Positions 8,322 to 17,870 are shown, counted from the stretch's first letter. The stretch: DNA of 64,000 bases from Amycolatopsis camponoti (GCF_902497555.1 NZ_CABVGP010000003.1:124001-188000); one strand, 5' to 3'. Notes: generated by a model from the letters alone, not told the origin. Program-made: numbers and translations.

Positions 8322-8846
8322 GTGACGGCCCGGCGAGGGCCGGTGTTCGGCCACCCAACCTGCGCTCGGGGTCTGATCACCAACACCGAGGGACAGTGGT
8401 TGCTGGTCAGGCCCCGACACGGTGGCTCCTGCTGGCGAATACCCGGTGGACGAGGCAAACCCGGCGAATCTCCGGCCGACACCTGCGTCCGCGAACTGCA
8501 CGAGGAACTCGGCCTGCACCTGACGCCGGGAGATCTGATGGTCACCACGTTCACGGTGCCGCTCCGTCCCGAGCAGGACGGCCGCGGGCGTGTCAACTTC
8601 CTGTTCGACTGCGGCGTTCACCGCGGCGCTGAACTGTCTATCACCATGCAACGCGCGGAAATCGTGGCTACCGCTTGGATTCACCAAGCCGAGGCGATGA
8701 CGCTGCTGCACCCCGGCGACCGGCACCTGGTCGGTCTGGCCCTTGAGGGGCGGCACTACGGCGAGTACCGCAACACCTCAAGCACAGGCACCCGTCCGGC
8801 GCCTACACGGGCACCGGCTCGCCCGAGCGGGAGGCGGTCGCGTTGA
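8322..8846 (+). CDS. NUDIX hydrolase
   Basis: Contains a complete Nudix box, GGRGKPGESPADTCVRELHE followed by ELGL, fitting GX5EX7REUXEEXGU, in a domain of normal length. It should hydrolyse a nucleoside diphosphate linked to another moiety; the substrate is unknown. A GTG at 8322 is taken as start since the domain (GPVFGHPTCARGLI) begins directly after; a TTG at 8241 in the same frame is possible. Its stop overlaps the TTG start of the next STAND protein, so the two are probably co-translated. It lies between two STAND/TPR genes. Confidence 0.8.
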   Translation: MTARRGPVFGHPTCARGLITNTEGQWLLVRPRHGGSCWRIPGGRGKPGESPADTCVRELHEELGLHLTPGDLMVTTFTVPLRPEQDGRGRVNFLFDCGVHRGAELSITMQRAEIVATAWIHQAEAMTLLHPGDRHLVGLALEGRHYGEYRNTSSTGTRPAPTRAPARPSGRRSR

Positions 8847-10849
8847 TCCGGCAGCCGTCGTCCAGGTCGATCCGTTTCCCGCTGGCCGCACCTCGAATCT
8901 GGGTGGATCGCAGTGACCTCCTCGTCGCACTGCAAGCACACGTCAGTGAGCCGGGGCAGACGCGAGTGCTGCTGCACGGCCTGCCGGGCATCGGCAAGAC
9001 CGCGCTCGCGGCGACGTGGCTGGCCGGCCTCGACCCACCGGCTGGAAGCGTGCCGCTGATCGCGACCCTGCAGTCCGGGCCCGGGCCCGCAGTCACCGCT
9101 CACGAGGTTCTGGCGGAGTGGCTGCGCACCCTCGGCGTTGCCCCCGAACGCATCCCGCCGAGCCTCGCCCAGCGCAGCGCAGCCTTCCAGCAGCGCACGC
9201 AGAACACACCGGTCGTCGCGTTCATCGACAACGTCGTTGACGTCACCGACGTCCGCGCTCTCCTCCCGGGCGGAGACTCGAGCATCGTCGTCGCCACCAG
9301 TACACTGCTGCTCGGCGAACTGATCGTGGACGGCTTCGCGCTCTACCCGGTGGCCGAACTACCTGCCGACGACGCCGCGGCGTTGCTTGCCGCCTACCAG
9401 CGCGACGCCCCGTCCCTACCGACTCAGTCCCGCTGGCGTGAGCTCGCGGCGCAGTGCCGCGGACATCCCCTGATGTTGTGCCTGGCCGCCGCGTTCCTCG
9501 CGATGCGCCGGCACACGACTCCGGCCGACCTCGTCGATGTCCTCGCCCGCCGTTCCGCCGACACCCTGACCGTCGGCGGCTCATCCCTGGGAGCCCTGCT
9601 GACCGTGGTCTACGACGACCTGCCCGCGCTCGCCCAGCAGCTCTACCGGCTGCTGGCTGACCACCCCGGCCCGGATTTCACCGTCCCCGTGCTCGCCGAC
9701 GCGCTCGACCAACCGCACCACCAGGTTGACGACGCGATGCACGAACTGTTTCGCGCGCACGTGGTGTCCGACACCGGCGCCGGACGCTACGCGCTGGGAC
9801 CCAGCGTCCGCCAACACGCCGAGCGCCAACGCCTCGAAGTCGACGGCATCGCCATCCGCGACGAACAGGTGCGTCGAATGATCGCCTGGTACGTCGAGGG
9901 CGCCGCGGGGGCCGCCGACACCATCAAGACCGCGGCCCGCCGCTACACCCCCGTCTTCACCACCGGCCGCGCCGACCACCGGCGGCATCCGTCGGCGGCT
10001 CTGGCGCAGGAGTGGTTCGACACCGAGCGCCAGAACATCATGGCCGCGCTGGCAACCGCCGCCGATCTCGGCCTCGACGAACTGGTCGCCGAGGCTGCCG
10101 AGGCGGTATGGGACCCGCTGCGCACGAGCTACCGCTTCGACGACATCGCCACGACCCAGATCCGCGCCAAGGCCGCCGCGCGAACCGTCAGCACCGCGTT
10201 CGCCGCGGTGGTGACCGCACGCGCCGCCTTCGCCCTGACCTCACTCGGCGAGAACCAGAAGGCGCACGCCGAAGCCGAGGAGGCGGTCGAGCTCGCCCAG
10301 AGCACCGGCGATTCCTGGGCCCAGGCCATGACGCTGTCGACGCGGGCCCGCGCGCTCACCGCGGCCGGGTGGATTCAGGACGCGATCAACGACCTCAACG
10401 ATGCGCTCGTGCTGGACCGCCAGCGTGGCGATCGGCGCAGCGTCGCACTGCGGCTCCGCCGGCTGGGCGAGGCCCACCTCGCCCTCATGAATCCGCGGGG
10501 CGCTATCCCGCTGCTGCGGGAGTCGGTCGAGGAGATGGGCGCCGCCGGAGACCGGGCCGGACACGCGCGCTCGCTGACCTACCTCGCCCAGGGGTACCTC
10601 GCCGCCGGCGACCTGAGGGGTGCCCAGGACGCGGCCTACCGCGCAATCGTCTACTTCGAGCAGACCGGCGCAGTCCGCCATCTGGTCGAAGCCAGACTGG
10701 TCGTCGCCCGGGTCTACGAGCAGTACGGAGACTTCCAGGCCGCTGACGCGCTGTGCGGTGAGTTGCTGATCGCCCTGGACGAGGAGTCCGGCGCCCCGGT
10801 AGAGGCTTGCCGGACCGAGATCAGGAGGCTCAGGGAAAAGCTGGGATAA
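8843..10849 (+). CDS. STAND NTPase with TPR repeats (second copy)
   Basis: 668 aa. NTPase domain with Walker A GLPGIGKT at 46-53, Walker B PVVAFIDNVVDV, SSIVVATSTLLLG and the GLPL-like CRGHPLMLCLAAA, then a winged-helix-like part and TPR repeats (FALTSLGENQKAHAEAEEAV, YLAQGYLAAGDLRGAQDAA). Diverged paralogue of the 5982 gene. A TTG start is used because it overlaps the NUDIX stop (TTGA) and no ATG/GTG precedes the NTPase domain. It ends 30 bases before the convergent integrase gene, i.e. at the boundary of the mobile element. Confidence 0.75.
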   Translation: MIRQPSSRSIRFPLAAPRIWVDRSDLLVALQAHVSEPGQTRVLLHGLPGIGKTALAATWLAGLDPPAGSVPLIATLQSGPGPAVTAHEVLAEWLRTLGVAPERIPPSLAQRSAAFQQRTQNTPVVAFIDNVVDVTDVRALLPGGDSSIVVATSTLLLGELIVDGFALYPVAELPADDAAALLAAYQRDAPSLPTQSRWRELAAQCRGHPLMLCLAAAFLAMRRHTTPADLVDVLARRSADTLTVGGSSLGALLTVVYDDLPALAQQLYRLLADHPGPDFTVPVLADALDQPHHQVDDAMHELFRAHVVSDTGAGRYALGPSVRQHAERQRLEVDGIAIRDEQVRRMIAWYVEGAAGAADTIKTAARRYTPVFTTGRADHRRHPSAALAQEWFDTERQNIMAALATAADLGLDELVAEAAEAVWDPLRTSYRFDDIATTQIRAKAAARTVSTAFAAVVTARAAFALTSLGENQKAHAEAEEAVELAQSTGDSWAQAMTLSTRARALTAAGWIQDAINDLNDALVLDRQRGDRRSVALRLRRLGEAHLALMNPRGAIPLLRESVEEMGAAGDRAGHARSLTYLAQGYLAAGDLRGAQDAAYRAIVYFEQTGAVRHLVEARLVVARVYEQYGDFQAADALCGELLIALDEESGAPVEACRTEIRRLREKLG

Positions 10850-10879
10850 GCAGCCCTTCTCGTCTCGTCGACAGCTCCG

Positions 10880-12409
10880 TCAACGCCGGTGCCCGCCTGC
10901 GTTGCCGGGCCGTCGCGGTGGCGCGGGTAGCAGCTTGCGCTCCTTGCCGCGAGGCACCATGGATGCTGCGGCTTCGGCGGTTTGATGGGCGAGTTCAGGC
11001 AGGACGTGGGTGTAGGTGTCGGCGGTGATAGTAATGCTGGAGTGACCGAGGAGTTCCTGTACGACCTTGAGGTCGGCTCCTGCGGCGAGCATGAGGGTGG
11101 CGGCACCGTGGCGCAGGTCGTGCAGGCGAACAGGCGGCAGCCCGGCAGCCTCGGCGATGACGTGAAAGGCGTCTGAGAGCTTTGCTGGTTGCAAGGGCCT
11201 GCCGTCGGGTTCGGTACAGACTATTCCCTGCTCCACCCAATCGGCGCCCGCGAGCTGCCGCAGAGCTTCCTGACGTCGCCGTTGGGCTCGCAGGACCTCG
11301 ACACTCGCGCTGTCGAGGGCGACGGTGCGGCCCGAGGCTTCGCTCTTCGGCTCGCCGAATTCAGCCTTCCAGCCGACCTGGACAAACGCGGTAGTGATGG
11401 TGATCGATCCGGCGGCGAGGTCGACGTCCCACCAGGGCAGGCCGCAAGCCTCCCCGCGCCGCAGGCCCCGGTAGGCGATCAGGTGCAACAGCACGTAGTA
11501 CGGGTGCCCCTCGGCGTGGTCCAGAAAACGTCCTACCTGGTCGGGTGTCCACACCATCACCCGTGACGGTTTCTGCCCGGTGCGCTGCCAGCGTTCAACT
11601 CGTGATGGTGTCCACAGCAGCGCCTTGGGTCGCTTTCCGGAGTCAAGCTCGACATACGCTGCAGGGTTGAACGTGATGTTGATATTCGGATCGCGGATGG
11701 CAGCGTTGAGTGCGGTGCGCAGGGTCGCGCGGTACCGCTGCATCGTGGCCGGTCCCATGACACGCACGCCGCGGACGCTCTTGCGGATCTCAGGGTCGTC
11801 GCTGGCCTTGGCGGCGATGATCGCCTCGTTGCGTTCGGTCATGGCGTCGAACATGCTGGCGATGTGTTCGACCGTCAGCGCGTCGAGGCGGTAGTGGCCC
11901 AGGTGAGGTTCGAGCCAGAGGCGGATATGGCCGCTGTAGGAGAGCTTGGTTGCGCCACGGAGCTTCTTTCGTCGCGAAAGCCAGGTCGTGAGCCATTCGG
12001 CGACGGTGGGGATGTTCCCGAGGTTCTGGGTCTCGGCATGAAGTTGCTTGGCGATGTCCGCCGGCGGAGGAAAGGGTTCTCCGGTCTGCAGCTTGTTGTC
12101 GATCAAGTCACCGACCCTGGTGACCGCGGTGGATCCGTGGGGCTCGGCCGCCTTGACCAGCGAAGCCATTTTGTCCAGTTGGCCTTGGGCTTCGGTCTGG
12201 GTGGCGTATCCGCCGCGGCGGCGGGTGCGCCGGGTTCCGTCGTGCTGATGGGGAAGCTCGGCTTGGAAGAACCAGGTGCCGTGATCGGAACTCCAGGCTC
12301 CGTTGCGTCGCTTGATTTTCGGGCACGCGGTGCCGAGCCGTCTGCCGGTTGTGGGGTTTTTGCATGAGCAGCGTTTGAAGGTGCTTCCCGAGAAGTTCTT
12401 TTGGTTCAT
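10880..12409 (-). CDS. int: Tyrosine site-specific integrase
   Basis: 509 aa, actinobacterial ICE/phage integrase. The N-terminus has a Cys-containing arm-type motif ([16 protein letters not shown], then ACP) and AP2-like region, followed by a SAM-like core-binding domain (about 130-240) and the catalytic domain. Catalytic residues are visible: R317 in YRGLRRGE, H430 and R433 in HDLRHG, the GHSS motif at 455-458 and nucleophile Y466 in ADTYTHV. It catalyses integration and, with an excisionase, excision of the element. The 3' end lies close to the end of the STAND gene, so an att site is expected near 10.85-10.88 kb, but no duplicated core was found. Confidence 0.93.
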   Translation of the reverse strand: MNQKNFSGSTFKRCSCKNPTTGRRLGTACPKIKRRNGAWSSDHGTWFFQAELPHQHDGTRRTRRRGGYATQTEAQGQLDKMASLVKAAEPHGSTAVTRVGDLIDNKLQTGEPFPPPADIAKQLHAETQNLGNIPTVAEWLTTWLSRRKKLRGATKLSYSGHIRLWLEPHLGHYRLDALTVEHIASMFDAMTERNEAIIAAKASDDPEIRKSVRGVRVMGPATMQRYRATLRTALNAAIRDPNINITFNPAAYVELDSGKRPKALLWTPSRVERWQRTGQKPSRVMVWTPDQVGRFLDHAEGHPYYVLLHLIAYRGLRRGEACGLPWWDVDLAAGSITITTAFVQVGWKAEFGEPKSEASGRTVALDSASVEVLRAQRRRQEALRQLAGADWVEQGIVCTEPDGRPLQPAKLSDAFHVIAEAAGLPPVRLHDLRHGAATLMLAAGADLKVVQELLGHSSITITADTYTHVLPELAHQTAEAAASMVPRGKERKLLPAPPRRPGNAGGHRR

Positions 12410-12489
12410 CGGATTCGTTCCTTCCGCAATCCGGTGGGTCGGTTCGGACAGCGGCCATCGACGCTCTGATAGGCCGTCGAGGGGAAGCG

Positions 12490-12762
12490 CTAGCTACGAG
12501 GCTCTTCGTCCAGGCCGAGAAGTTCGATCAGTCGGGCTACGACGACGCGGTACTGGCGGCCGGCCCGGACGACGGGAACGGGGAAGGTTCCGTTCCGAGC
12601 GGCTTTGTACGCGGTGGTTCGTCCGATCTTCAGGACTCGTGCGGCGGTCATCAAGTCGGTAGTGACACCCAGGTGACCCAGCTGTTGGGAGGCGCGTGCC
12701 CGGGCGGTGGCGGGTAGCGGGGTGTCGGGGTCAACGTGAGTGAGGCGGTCGAGACCGTGCAT
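12490..12762 (-). CDS. xis: Excisionase-like helix-turn-helix protein
   Basis: 90 aa, with a MerR/excisionase-type [23 protein letters not shown] followed by the wing [13 protein letters not shown]. Expected to bind att-proximal DNA and direct the integrase toward excision, or to act as a small regulator. The start at 12762 is supported by a GAGGA site seven bases upstream. Lies 80 bases upstream of the integrase on the same strand, the standard xis-int order. Confidence 0.8.
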   Translation of the reverse strand: MHGLDRLTHVDPDTPLPATARARASQQLGHLGVTTDLMTAARVLKIGRTTAYKAARNGTFPVPVVRAGRQYRVVVARLIELLGLDEEPRS

Positions 12763-12902
12763 GGCAATATTCCTCGTGGTTGGGCACTGCCAGACAAGTG
12801 CGAGCCTGGAATGCGGTTCTCCTGCGCGGCGGTTCCCCCGCGCCGATGCGCTTCCGGCAACGGGTTGTCGTCGGCGTCGCCGACGACCGGTGTGTGGCAC
12901 TG

Positions 12903-13936
12903 TCAGGCCGCCGGAACGGCGTCCGATTGACGGATGGAGAGTCCTACCGGGCCCGGAACGGTCGCCTCGGCGCCGCTACGGCAGGAGAACGGGGAGCAGC
13001 CGTCAGGATCGTCTTCCTCGGCGCCGGATCGGCCGCGGGTGGCGTCGAGGTCGACTTCGGCGAGTGGACGCAGCGACCGGTGGATGAAGAACTGGCCCCG
13101 TAACGGCTTGCCTTCGACGGTGGCGCGTGGGCTGCCGTTGCGGATCGCCCGGTCGAACTCGACCAGGTCCGCCCACGCACCGGGATCGGTGTCCCGAATG
13201 AACCGAACCCGCGAGTTTCCCGAGTACGGGCAGCCGATACACGAACTCTTCACCACCTCCCGCAGCCCCCGGTCACGCAGGTAGACGAGGCAGTCCGAAC
13301 GCGACATCCCCAGATCGAGGAGGGGAAGATGTTGCGGGTGTAGTTGACGTCGGAGTCCTTGGCGCGGTGGAACTCATCCGTCGAGATGCCGATGGCCTGA
13401 TCGACGAACACCCCGCGTGGTACGCGGATCGGGTGCGGGTAGCCGAGAATCTCCCGCACTGCCTTCTTCAAGGGCCGGATCTTGTACTCGTTCGTGCATT
13501 GGCGCCGTGCCATTCCCCGCGACCCGTCGGGGTTCTTGACGAACAACGGCATGGTGACGAACCGGGACGCCGGGTTGAGCGCGTCGCGGCGGATGTTGCC
13601 CTGAGACACCGTCCGCACCGGGATCCCTGCCCGCGCGCCGATGCGTCGGGCGGTGTCGAGCTGGGCGTAGACCTGTTTGGGTTCCCAGCCCGTGTCGGCG
13701 AAGAGGGCGGCGTCGAACAGCGGGATCTCCCCGTCGCACGCGAGCAGAAGCGTGCACAGGCTTTGTACTCCAGCGCCGAGACTGAGGTACCGGCCTCGCG
13801 GTGCTCCGCGGTAGCGCTCGCGGCGCGGGCGTGCGGGTCGGCGGGTTGCGGGTGGGCGGCGCCGCGACGGGGTCAGGTTGTTCGGGTGTGATGTGGCGGC
13901 GTGTTGGCTGGCGGATGCGCGGGAGGTGGTGGTCAC
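12903..13936 (-). pseudogene. PP-loop ATPase (PAPS-reductase-like), interrupted by one frameshift
   Basis: The N-terminal part (13936 to about 13325) has a PP-loop (YLSLGAGVQSLCTLLLACDG), FADTGWEPKQVYAQLD and RRQCTNEYKIRPLKK. The C-terminal part (13307 to 12903, next frame) has MSRSDCLVYLRDRGL and SCIGCPYSGNSRVRFIRD. One extra base in the GGGG run at 13322-13325 would join them as IFPLLDLGMSRSDC, the expected continuous reading. Members adenylate a substrate with ATP; the CxxC and neighbouring Cys may bind metal or sulfur. The ATG at 13936 overlaps the recombinase stop (ATGA), so it is the last gene of the modification operon. The frameshift may be real or a homopolymer sequencing error. Confidence 0.8.
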
Positions 13937-14613
13937 GGTGTCTCCTCCCGGTTGTGACCGGTGGTGTGGTCGTGGTCCGGGGTGAGCAGACGGTGCGGGA
14001 TGCGCCGAACGCTCGTCGCCGGGCTTTGGGCCGCCCAGAACAACGCAGGGGTGATCAGGGCGCGGTGCGCGGGCAGATCAGAGAGCACCCAGTGCTCGGC
14101 GGGCCGCAGGGCTCCGTGCTCGTCGCGGGTGCCGACAGCTTGGTAACCGGTGTACTTGAGGTTGGTGAGGATCGCGGTGACCCCGGTGGGCGGCCACGAG
14201 GTGTGCGTGCCCGGCGGCGGGTAGCGGTCGGGGTCGGCGTCGAGGCGGGCGGTGATGCGCTCGACCGACAGGCCGGTGACCGCGCGCCAGTAGAAGATCG
14301 CCTGCACCACCAGTGCCCGGCGCGGGTCTGGGGTGAGGCGCGTGCGGGGGTTGCCGCGTCGGCTCGCCGCGGCCTCGCCAACGGTCATCGTGGTGTAGCC
14401 ATACGGCGGGTGGTGGACGTTCCAGCCGGCGCGAATCAGGGCTGCGAGTGCCTCGGCGGACCGCCGCGTCACCGGGTGCTGCGGCACACCGACGTGGTGG
14501 CGGGTCCCGGTTCGGTTCGGCGACCGCTGGTGCCGCACCGTCAGGCGATGACCGATGGCGCGGGCCCAGCGGCGCAGGAGGCTGAGTCGGCGCGTTGTGC
14601 TGCGGGCGGGCAT
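13933..14613 (-). CDS. Serine recombinase fragment: recombinase domain only, no catalytic domain
   Basis: 226 aa with a strong RBS (AAGGAG) before the ATG at 14613. The region GWNVHHPPYGYTTMTVGEA, then VVQAIFYWRAVTGLSVERI and GVTAILTNLKYTGYQAVGT, matches the PF07508 Recombinase domain of large serine recombinases. The N-terminal resolvase domain with its catalytic Ser and the C-terminal zinc ribbon are absent. It cannot be an active recombinase alone. It may be a repurposed DNA-binding protein, since it is kept in frame with good translation signals and coupled to the next gene. Confidence 0.7.
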   Translation of the reverse strand: MPARSTTRRLSLLRRWARAIGHRLTVRHQRSPNRTGTRHHVGVPQHPVTRRSAEALAALIRAGWNVHHPPYGYTTMTVGEAAASRRGNPRTRLTPDPRRALVVQAIFYWRAVTGLSVERITARLDADPDRYPPPGTHTSWPPTGVTAILTNLKYTGYQAVGTRDEHGALRPAEHWVLSDLPAHRALITPALFWAAQSPATSVRRIPHRLLTPDHDHTTGHNREETP

Positions 14614-14707
14614 AGCAAGAACTCCTTTTCCGGGCGGAGCGGGTGGAATGCGGCGCTGCGGGACGGGCCGGTGGCGGGTCGGCTCACCACCCCGCGGCGC
14701 CGCGAGT

Positions 14708-16378
14708 TCAGGGACGCGCGCCGGTGCCGGCGCGGCGCGCACGCGCGGCGTCTGCAGGGCGGGACGTGCCCGTGCTCGGACGAGCGGTGCCTCTCGGGCG
14801 GGCGGGCACCGGCAGCGGTACGCCGGCCGGCGGATGGTTGAGGTGGGTGAGGTCGGCGAGCAGCAGGCGCAGGGCATGGGCTGCTTGTTGGGGCATGACC
14901 CCGTTGCCGAGGGCGCGCAACTGGGCGGTGCGGGGCAGGTCGAGGTGGTCAGCGGTGGCCCAGCCCGGGGGCAGGCCCATGAGCCATTCGACGAAGGCGG
15001 GTGCGAGGACGGGGCGTCCGTGGCGGCCGGGCTGGGTCGGGTAGGGCGCGGGGCGGCCGGTGATGAGTTCCCAGCGGTGCACGGCGGCGGCGTACTCGCC
15101 CCACTCGACCGGTGGCGGTTCAGCGCGTGTGCCGCGGCGGGCGCGCGATACGCGGGCAGGTGGCACGATCACCCTCCTCCTTCCGTGCACTCGTACTCGG
15201 GCGGGGTGTGGTGACGGCGATGACGACCGACGGCAGCATCAGGTCGCCCTTCGAACCGCGTTGCGCGGGGCATCCCTTTGTCCCGTCGGTCGCCCGGGGC
15301 GTAGGCAGCAGGCGTAGGGTGTCCAAGAGGGACGGACCTCCTTGGCGTGAGGCAGCAGAGATTCCGTTGGAAGAACCGTCGTGCGCGGTCGGTGTCGGCA
15401 ACAGCGCCCCACGCTCCGGGGGAAAGACAGCTACGACCCCCGGAATTTGTTTTTGCGCAACAGGTTCCCTCGCGTGCCAGGTCCGGCGTCGTGAGGGAGC
15501 GTGCCCGGTCGGGAAGCGACGGTCCGCCGTCGTGGGTGTCGTGGGTGCAGTTCTTCGCATCCGACGCCGTCGGCGTCGGCAGCAGCCGTACCGAGTCGGT
15601 CAGTGTCACGCACCCGGCCGGGATCGGTCGGCCCGGTTTGAGCACAGTCTGGATCGCCGCTGACCGCGAGTCCGCCGCCGTCGGTGTCGGCAGCAGCTGT
15701 GCCGGGCGGATCACCGAGTCGACGGCGTCGTTGAGGTTGACCTGATGCCCGCCCGCGCGGCGCCGCGCCGGATCGACCGGACCGCGCGGTTCGCCGTCGC
15801 GAGCCTGCGGCGTCGGCATCATCCGCATCCCGTCCCGGCCGGGGGACGGCACACACGAACACCCGCTCCCGCCGGTGCGCGGCTCCGATGTCGCTGGCTC
15901 GTACGCAACGCCAGACCGCGTCATACCTCGCTTCGGCCAGCCCGCCGAGAACGTGGTCGAGCCCGCCGTTTCTCCAGCGGAGGGCGGCGACGTTCTCCAC
16001 GACGACGAGGCTGGGTCGTAGAACGCGAACGGCGTCCAACACGCTGCTCCACAGTCCACTTCGAGCGCCTTTCTCGATACCCGCGCGCCGACCGGCCGCG
16101 CTGATGTCCTGACAGGGGAACCCGGCGGTGAGCACGTCCACCCGCTCCACGCCGGAGAAGTCGACCGCCCGCAGATCACCCAGGTTCGACACGCCCGGCA
16201 GGCGGGCGGTGAGGATCCGCTCGGCGTGCGGGTCGAGTTCGCTGTACCACGCGATCCGGCCACCGAGAACCGCGGCGACCCCGAGATCCAGACCCGCCAG
16301 CCCAGTGCACAGCGACCCGATCACCGGCCCCTCGGTCGCCACGAAATGCGCGGCGTCGCCGCCATACGGTGCGCTCAT
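14708..16378 (-). pseudogene. dcm-like: Cytosine-C5 DNA methyltransferase, read in several frames
   Basis: The intact N-terminal part (from 16378) has motif I (GSLCTGLAGLDLGV), the motif IV catalytic PCQ (GFPCQDISAAGRR), motif VI (VVVENVAALRW) and HRRERVFVC. Coding sense then moves to a second frame near the GGGGG run at 15841-15845 (MMPTPQARDG, then LLPTPTAADS and LLPTPTASDA repeats), and to a third near 15385-15440 (ALLPTPTAHDGSS). It returns to the first frame for the C-terminus (WGEYAAAVHRWE, motif X QLRALGNGVMPQQA). The start overlaps the DpdA-like stop as ATGA. The last piece has its own GGAAGGAGG-GTG signal near 15175. Recognition region with LLPTP repeats as in actinophage enzymes. 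Decayed gene, sequencing errors or split enzyme. Confidence 0.75.
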
Positions 16379-17292
16379 CGCCGCGCCCCTCTCCCCGGCG
16401 AACTACCCGCGACGTCGTCGGCGCGTCCGTGCGCCGGTCGAGAGGCAGGGCGGGCGGTGTCCGGATGGGTGTATCCGCGACGACGCTGCGGGGATCGTCG
16501 CGTGACCGTCCCCGCGCGTGCCTCGGGGTCTGATCGGACCGGCCCAGCTACGGTCGTAGCGGTGATCCTCTGGTGCAGTCGTGCGTGCCAGTCCAGCGCG
16601 TAGCGCAGGCAGTTGGCCTCGCTGCGATGACTGGGAGTGCAGCCCGCCACGTACCGGCCGCTGAAACTCCACGCGGCCGAATCACTCGAGGCGATCGCCT
16701 CGCCATAGCGCGCCAGCCCCAGTATCTTGACGCCGAAACAGTGCAGAACCAGGCCGCGTGCGTGCAGCGAACGCACAATTCGCTCTACCTCGCCCGTGTG
16801 ACTTCGCCGGCACACGCTGCCCACGCCCACGAGCGACAGCGCCGCCAGATCGACACCGTGACGCTCGTACAAATCGGCACAGCGGTGGTAATCGGTGACC
16901 TGATCCCCTTGGACGATGGGGATGATCGGCAGTTCCGGCGCCAGGTCGCGCAGCTGCAGGTAGTTGCGGACGGTGCGCTGCAAGTGGGCGCGCACGCTCA
17001 GCCCGGTACGGGCCCGGACCGCCGCCTCGACCATCCAGTCCTGTGGTGCCGCCCACTCCAGGTTGCCGATCTCCTCGGCGTAGCGGCGGACCGCCGCGAC
17101 GTAGCTGCGCGCGTCGCTACGCCACCGCCCGTACAGCGACAGTTCCGAGAAGCCGCCGGAGTCCACGGCCCACGGGTGGGTCGCGCGGGGCAGGGTTCGG
17201 CGGCCGGCCAGGCGCCGGTGCGACACCAGCAGCGGGATCCCGAGATCGCGTTCCAGCCACGCCGGCTGATGGATGCCGAGATAGAACTTCAC
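16375..17292 (-). CDS. dpdA-like: DpdA/TGT-like 7-deazaguanine base-exchange enzyme
   Basis: 305 aa, TIM-barrel tRNA-guanine transglycosylase-like. Visible marks: KFYLGIHQPAWL at the N-terminus, DSGGFSEL at 44-51 (compare DSGGFQ of TGT), IPIVQGDQ at 125-131, ALSLVGVGSVCRR and LHCFGVKILGL, and SSDSAAW around 202-208, whose Asp is a candidate nucleophile. C218, H222 and C228 followed by YALDW may form the zinc site. In the DpdA branch the enzyme swaps guanine in DNA for preQ0 or a derivative. The upstream, GTGA-coupled gene is a deazaguanine-precursor transporter, which supports this role. A tRNA role is less likely in this context. The assignment to DNA is inferred. Confidence 0.75.
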   Translation of the reverse strand: MKFYLGIHQPAWLERDLGIPLLVSHRRLAGRRTLPRATHPWAVDSGGFSELSLYGRWRSDARSYVAAVRRYAEEIGNLEWAAPQDWMVEAAVRARTGLSVRAHLQRTVRNYLQLRDLAPELPIIPIVQGDQVTDYHRCADLYERHGVDLAALSLVGVGSVCRRSHTGEVERIVRSLHARGLVLHCFGVKILGLARYGEAIASSDSAAWSFSGRYVAGCTPSHRSEANCLRYALDWHARLHQRITATTVAGPVRSDPEARAGTVTRRSPQRRRGYTHPDTARPASRPAHGRADDVAGSSPGRGARR

Positions 17293-17870
17293 GACCGCAC
17301 CCCCTGCCGTCGCGCTACCCCGATCGCGACCGTGACCGCCGCGAGGGTGGCGAGTGCTTTCCCGGCGAGCTGGCCAGGCAGCAGGGTCAGCGTCCCGAAC
17401 GCGCACGGCACGAACACGACGCTGTCCACGACCAGCCCGCCGAGGTTGGACCCGCTGATCGCCGCCGCCTGCCCGCGTGGCTGCCACCGGCGATACAGCC
17501 ACGAGTCGGTGAGCTCGGAGAGCAGAAACGCGGTCGCGCTGGCCACCGCGATCCGTGGTGTGGCCACGGCCGCCGAGAGCACCGTTCCCGCGGCGATGGC
17601 CGCGAACACGCCCACCACACCCAACGCGTCGTGCACGACGTCGCGGGCGGTGAACGCCGCACCCGCCACGCACGCGCCGAGCGGAATGACCAACGGTCCC
17701 GCGACGAGCACGTGGTAGGTGCTGGCCCAATTCGCCCCGGCCACCGCCGCGAGGTAGCAGCCTGCCGATATCCACCCGGCCGCCGACGCTGCCGACTCGC
17801 GCACTCCGAGGCGGCCCGCCGGCAACGGCGAGGGAGCGAGCGCGCCACTGACGTTCGCCGCCGCAGTCAT
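17289..17870 (-). CDS. yhhQ-like: VUT/YhhQ-type queuosine-precursor transporter
   Basis: 193-aa membrane protein with about six hydrophobic segments. Family features: NWASTYHVLVAGPLVIPLGA, FTARDVVHDALG, ATAFLLSELTDSWLYRR, SNLGGLVVDSVVFVPCAFG and LLPGQLAGKALATL, the pattern of the DUF165/VUT family. Characterised members import preQ0/preQ1 or related 7-deazaguanines. Start at 17870 overlaps the stop of the 47-aa gene (ATGA) and its own stop overlaps the DpdA-like start (GTGA), so transporter and transglycosylase are produced together. This suggests salvage rather than de novo synthesis of the modified base; no queC/D/E or folE gene is seen in the window. Confidence 0.85.
   Translation of the reverse strand: MTAAANVSGALAPSPLPAGRLGVRESAASAAGWISAGCYLAAVAGANWASTYHVLVAGPLVIPLGACVAGAAFTARDVVHDALGVVGVFAAIAAGTVLSAAVATPRIAVASATAFLLSELTDSWLYRRWQPRGQAAAISGSNLGGLVVDSVVFVPCAFGTLTLLPGQLAGKALATLAAVTVAIGVARRQGVRS

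Noticed and set aside
6900..8756. 618-aa open frame on the minus strand
   Set aside because: Lies opposite the STAND and NUDIX genes; composition is that of an antisense shadow in high-GC DNA and no domain is present.
10850..10880. attL core of the integrative element
   Set aside because: Position next to the integrase 3' end is right, but no second copy of the sequence was found in the window.
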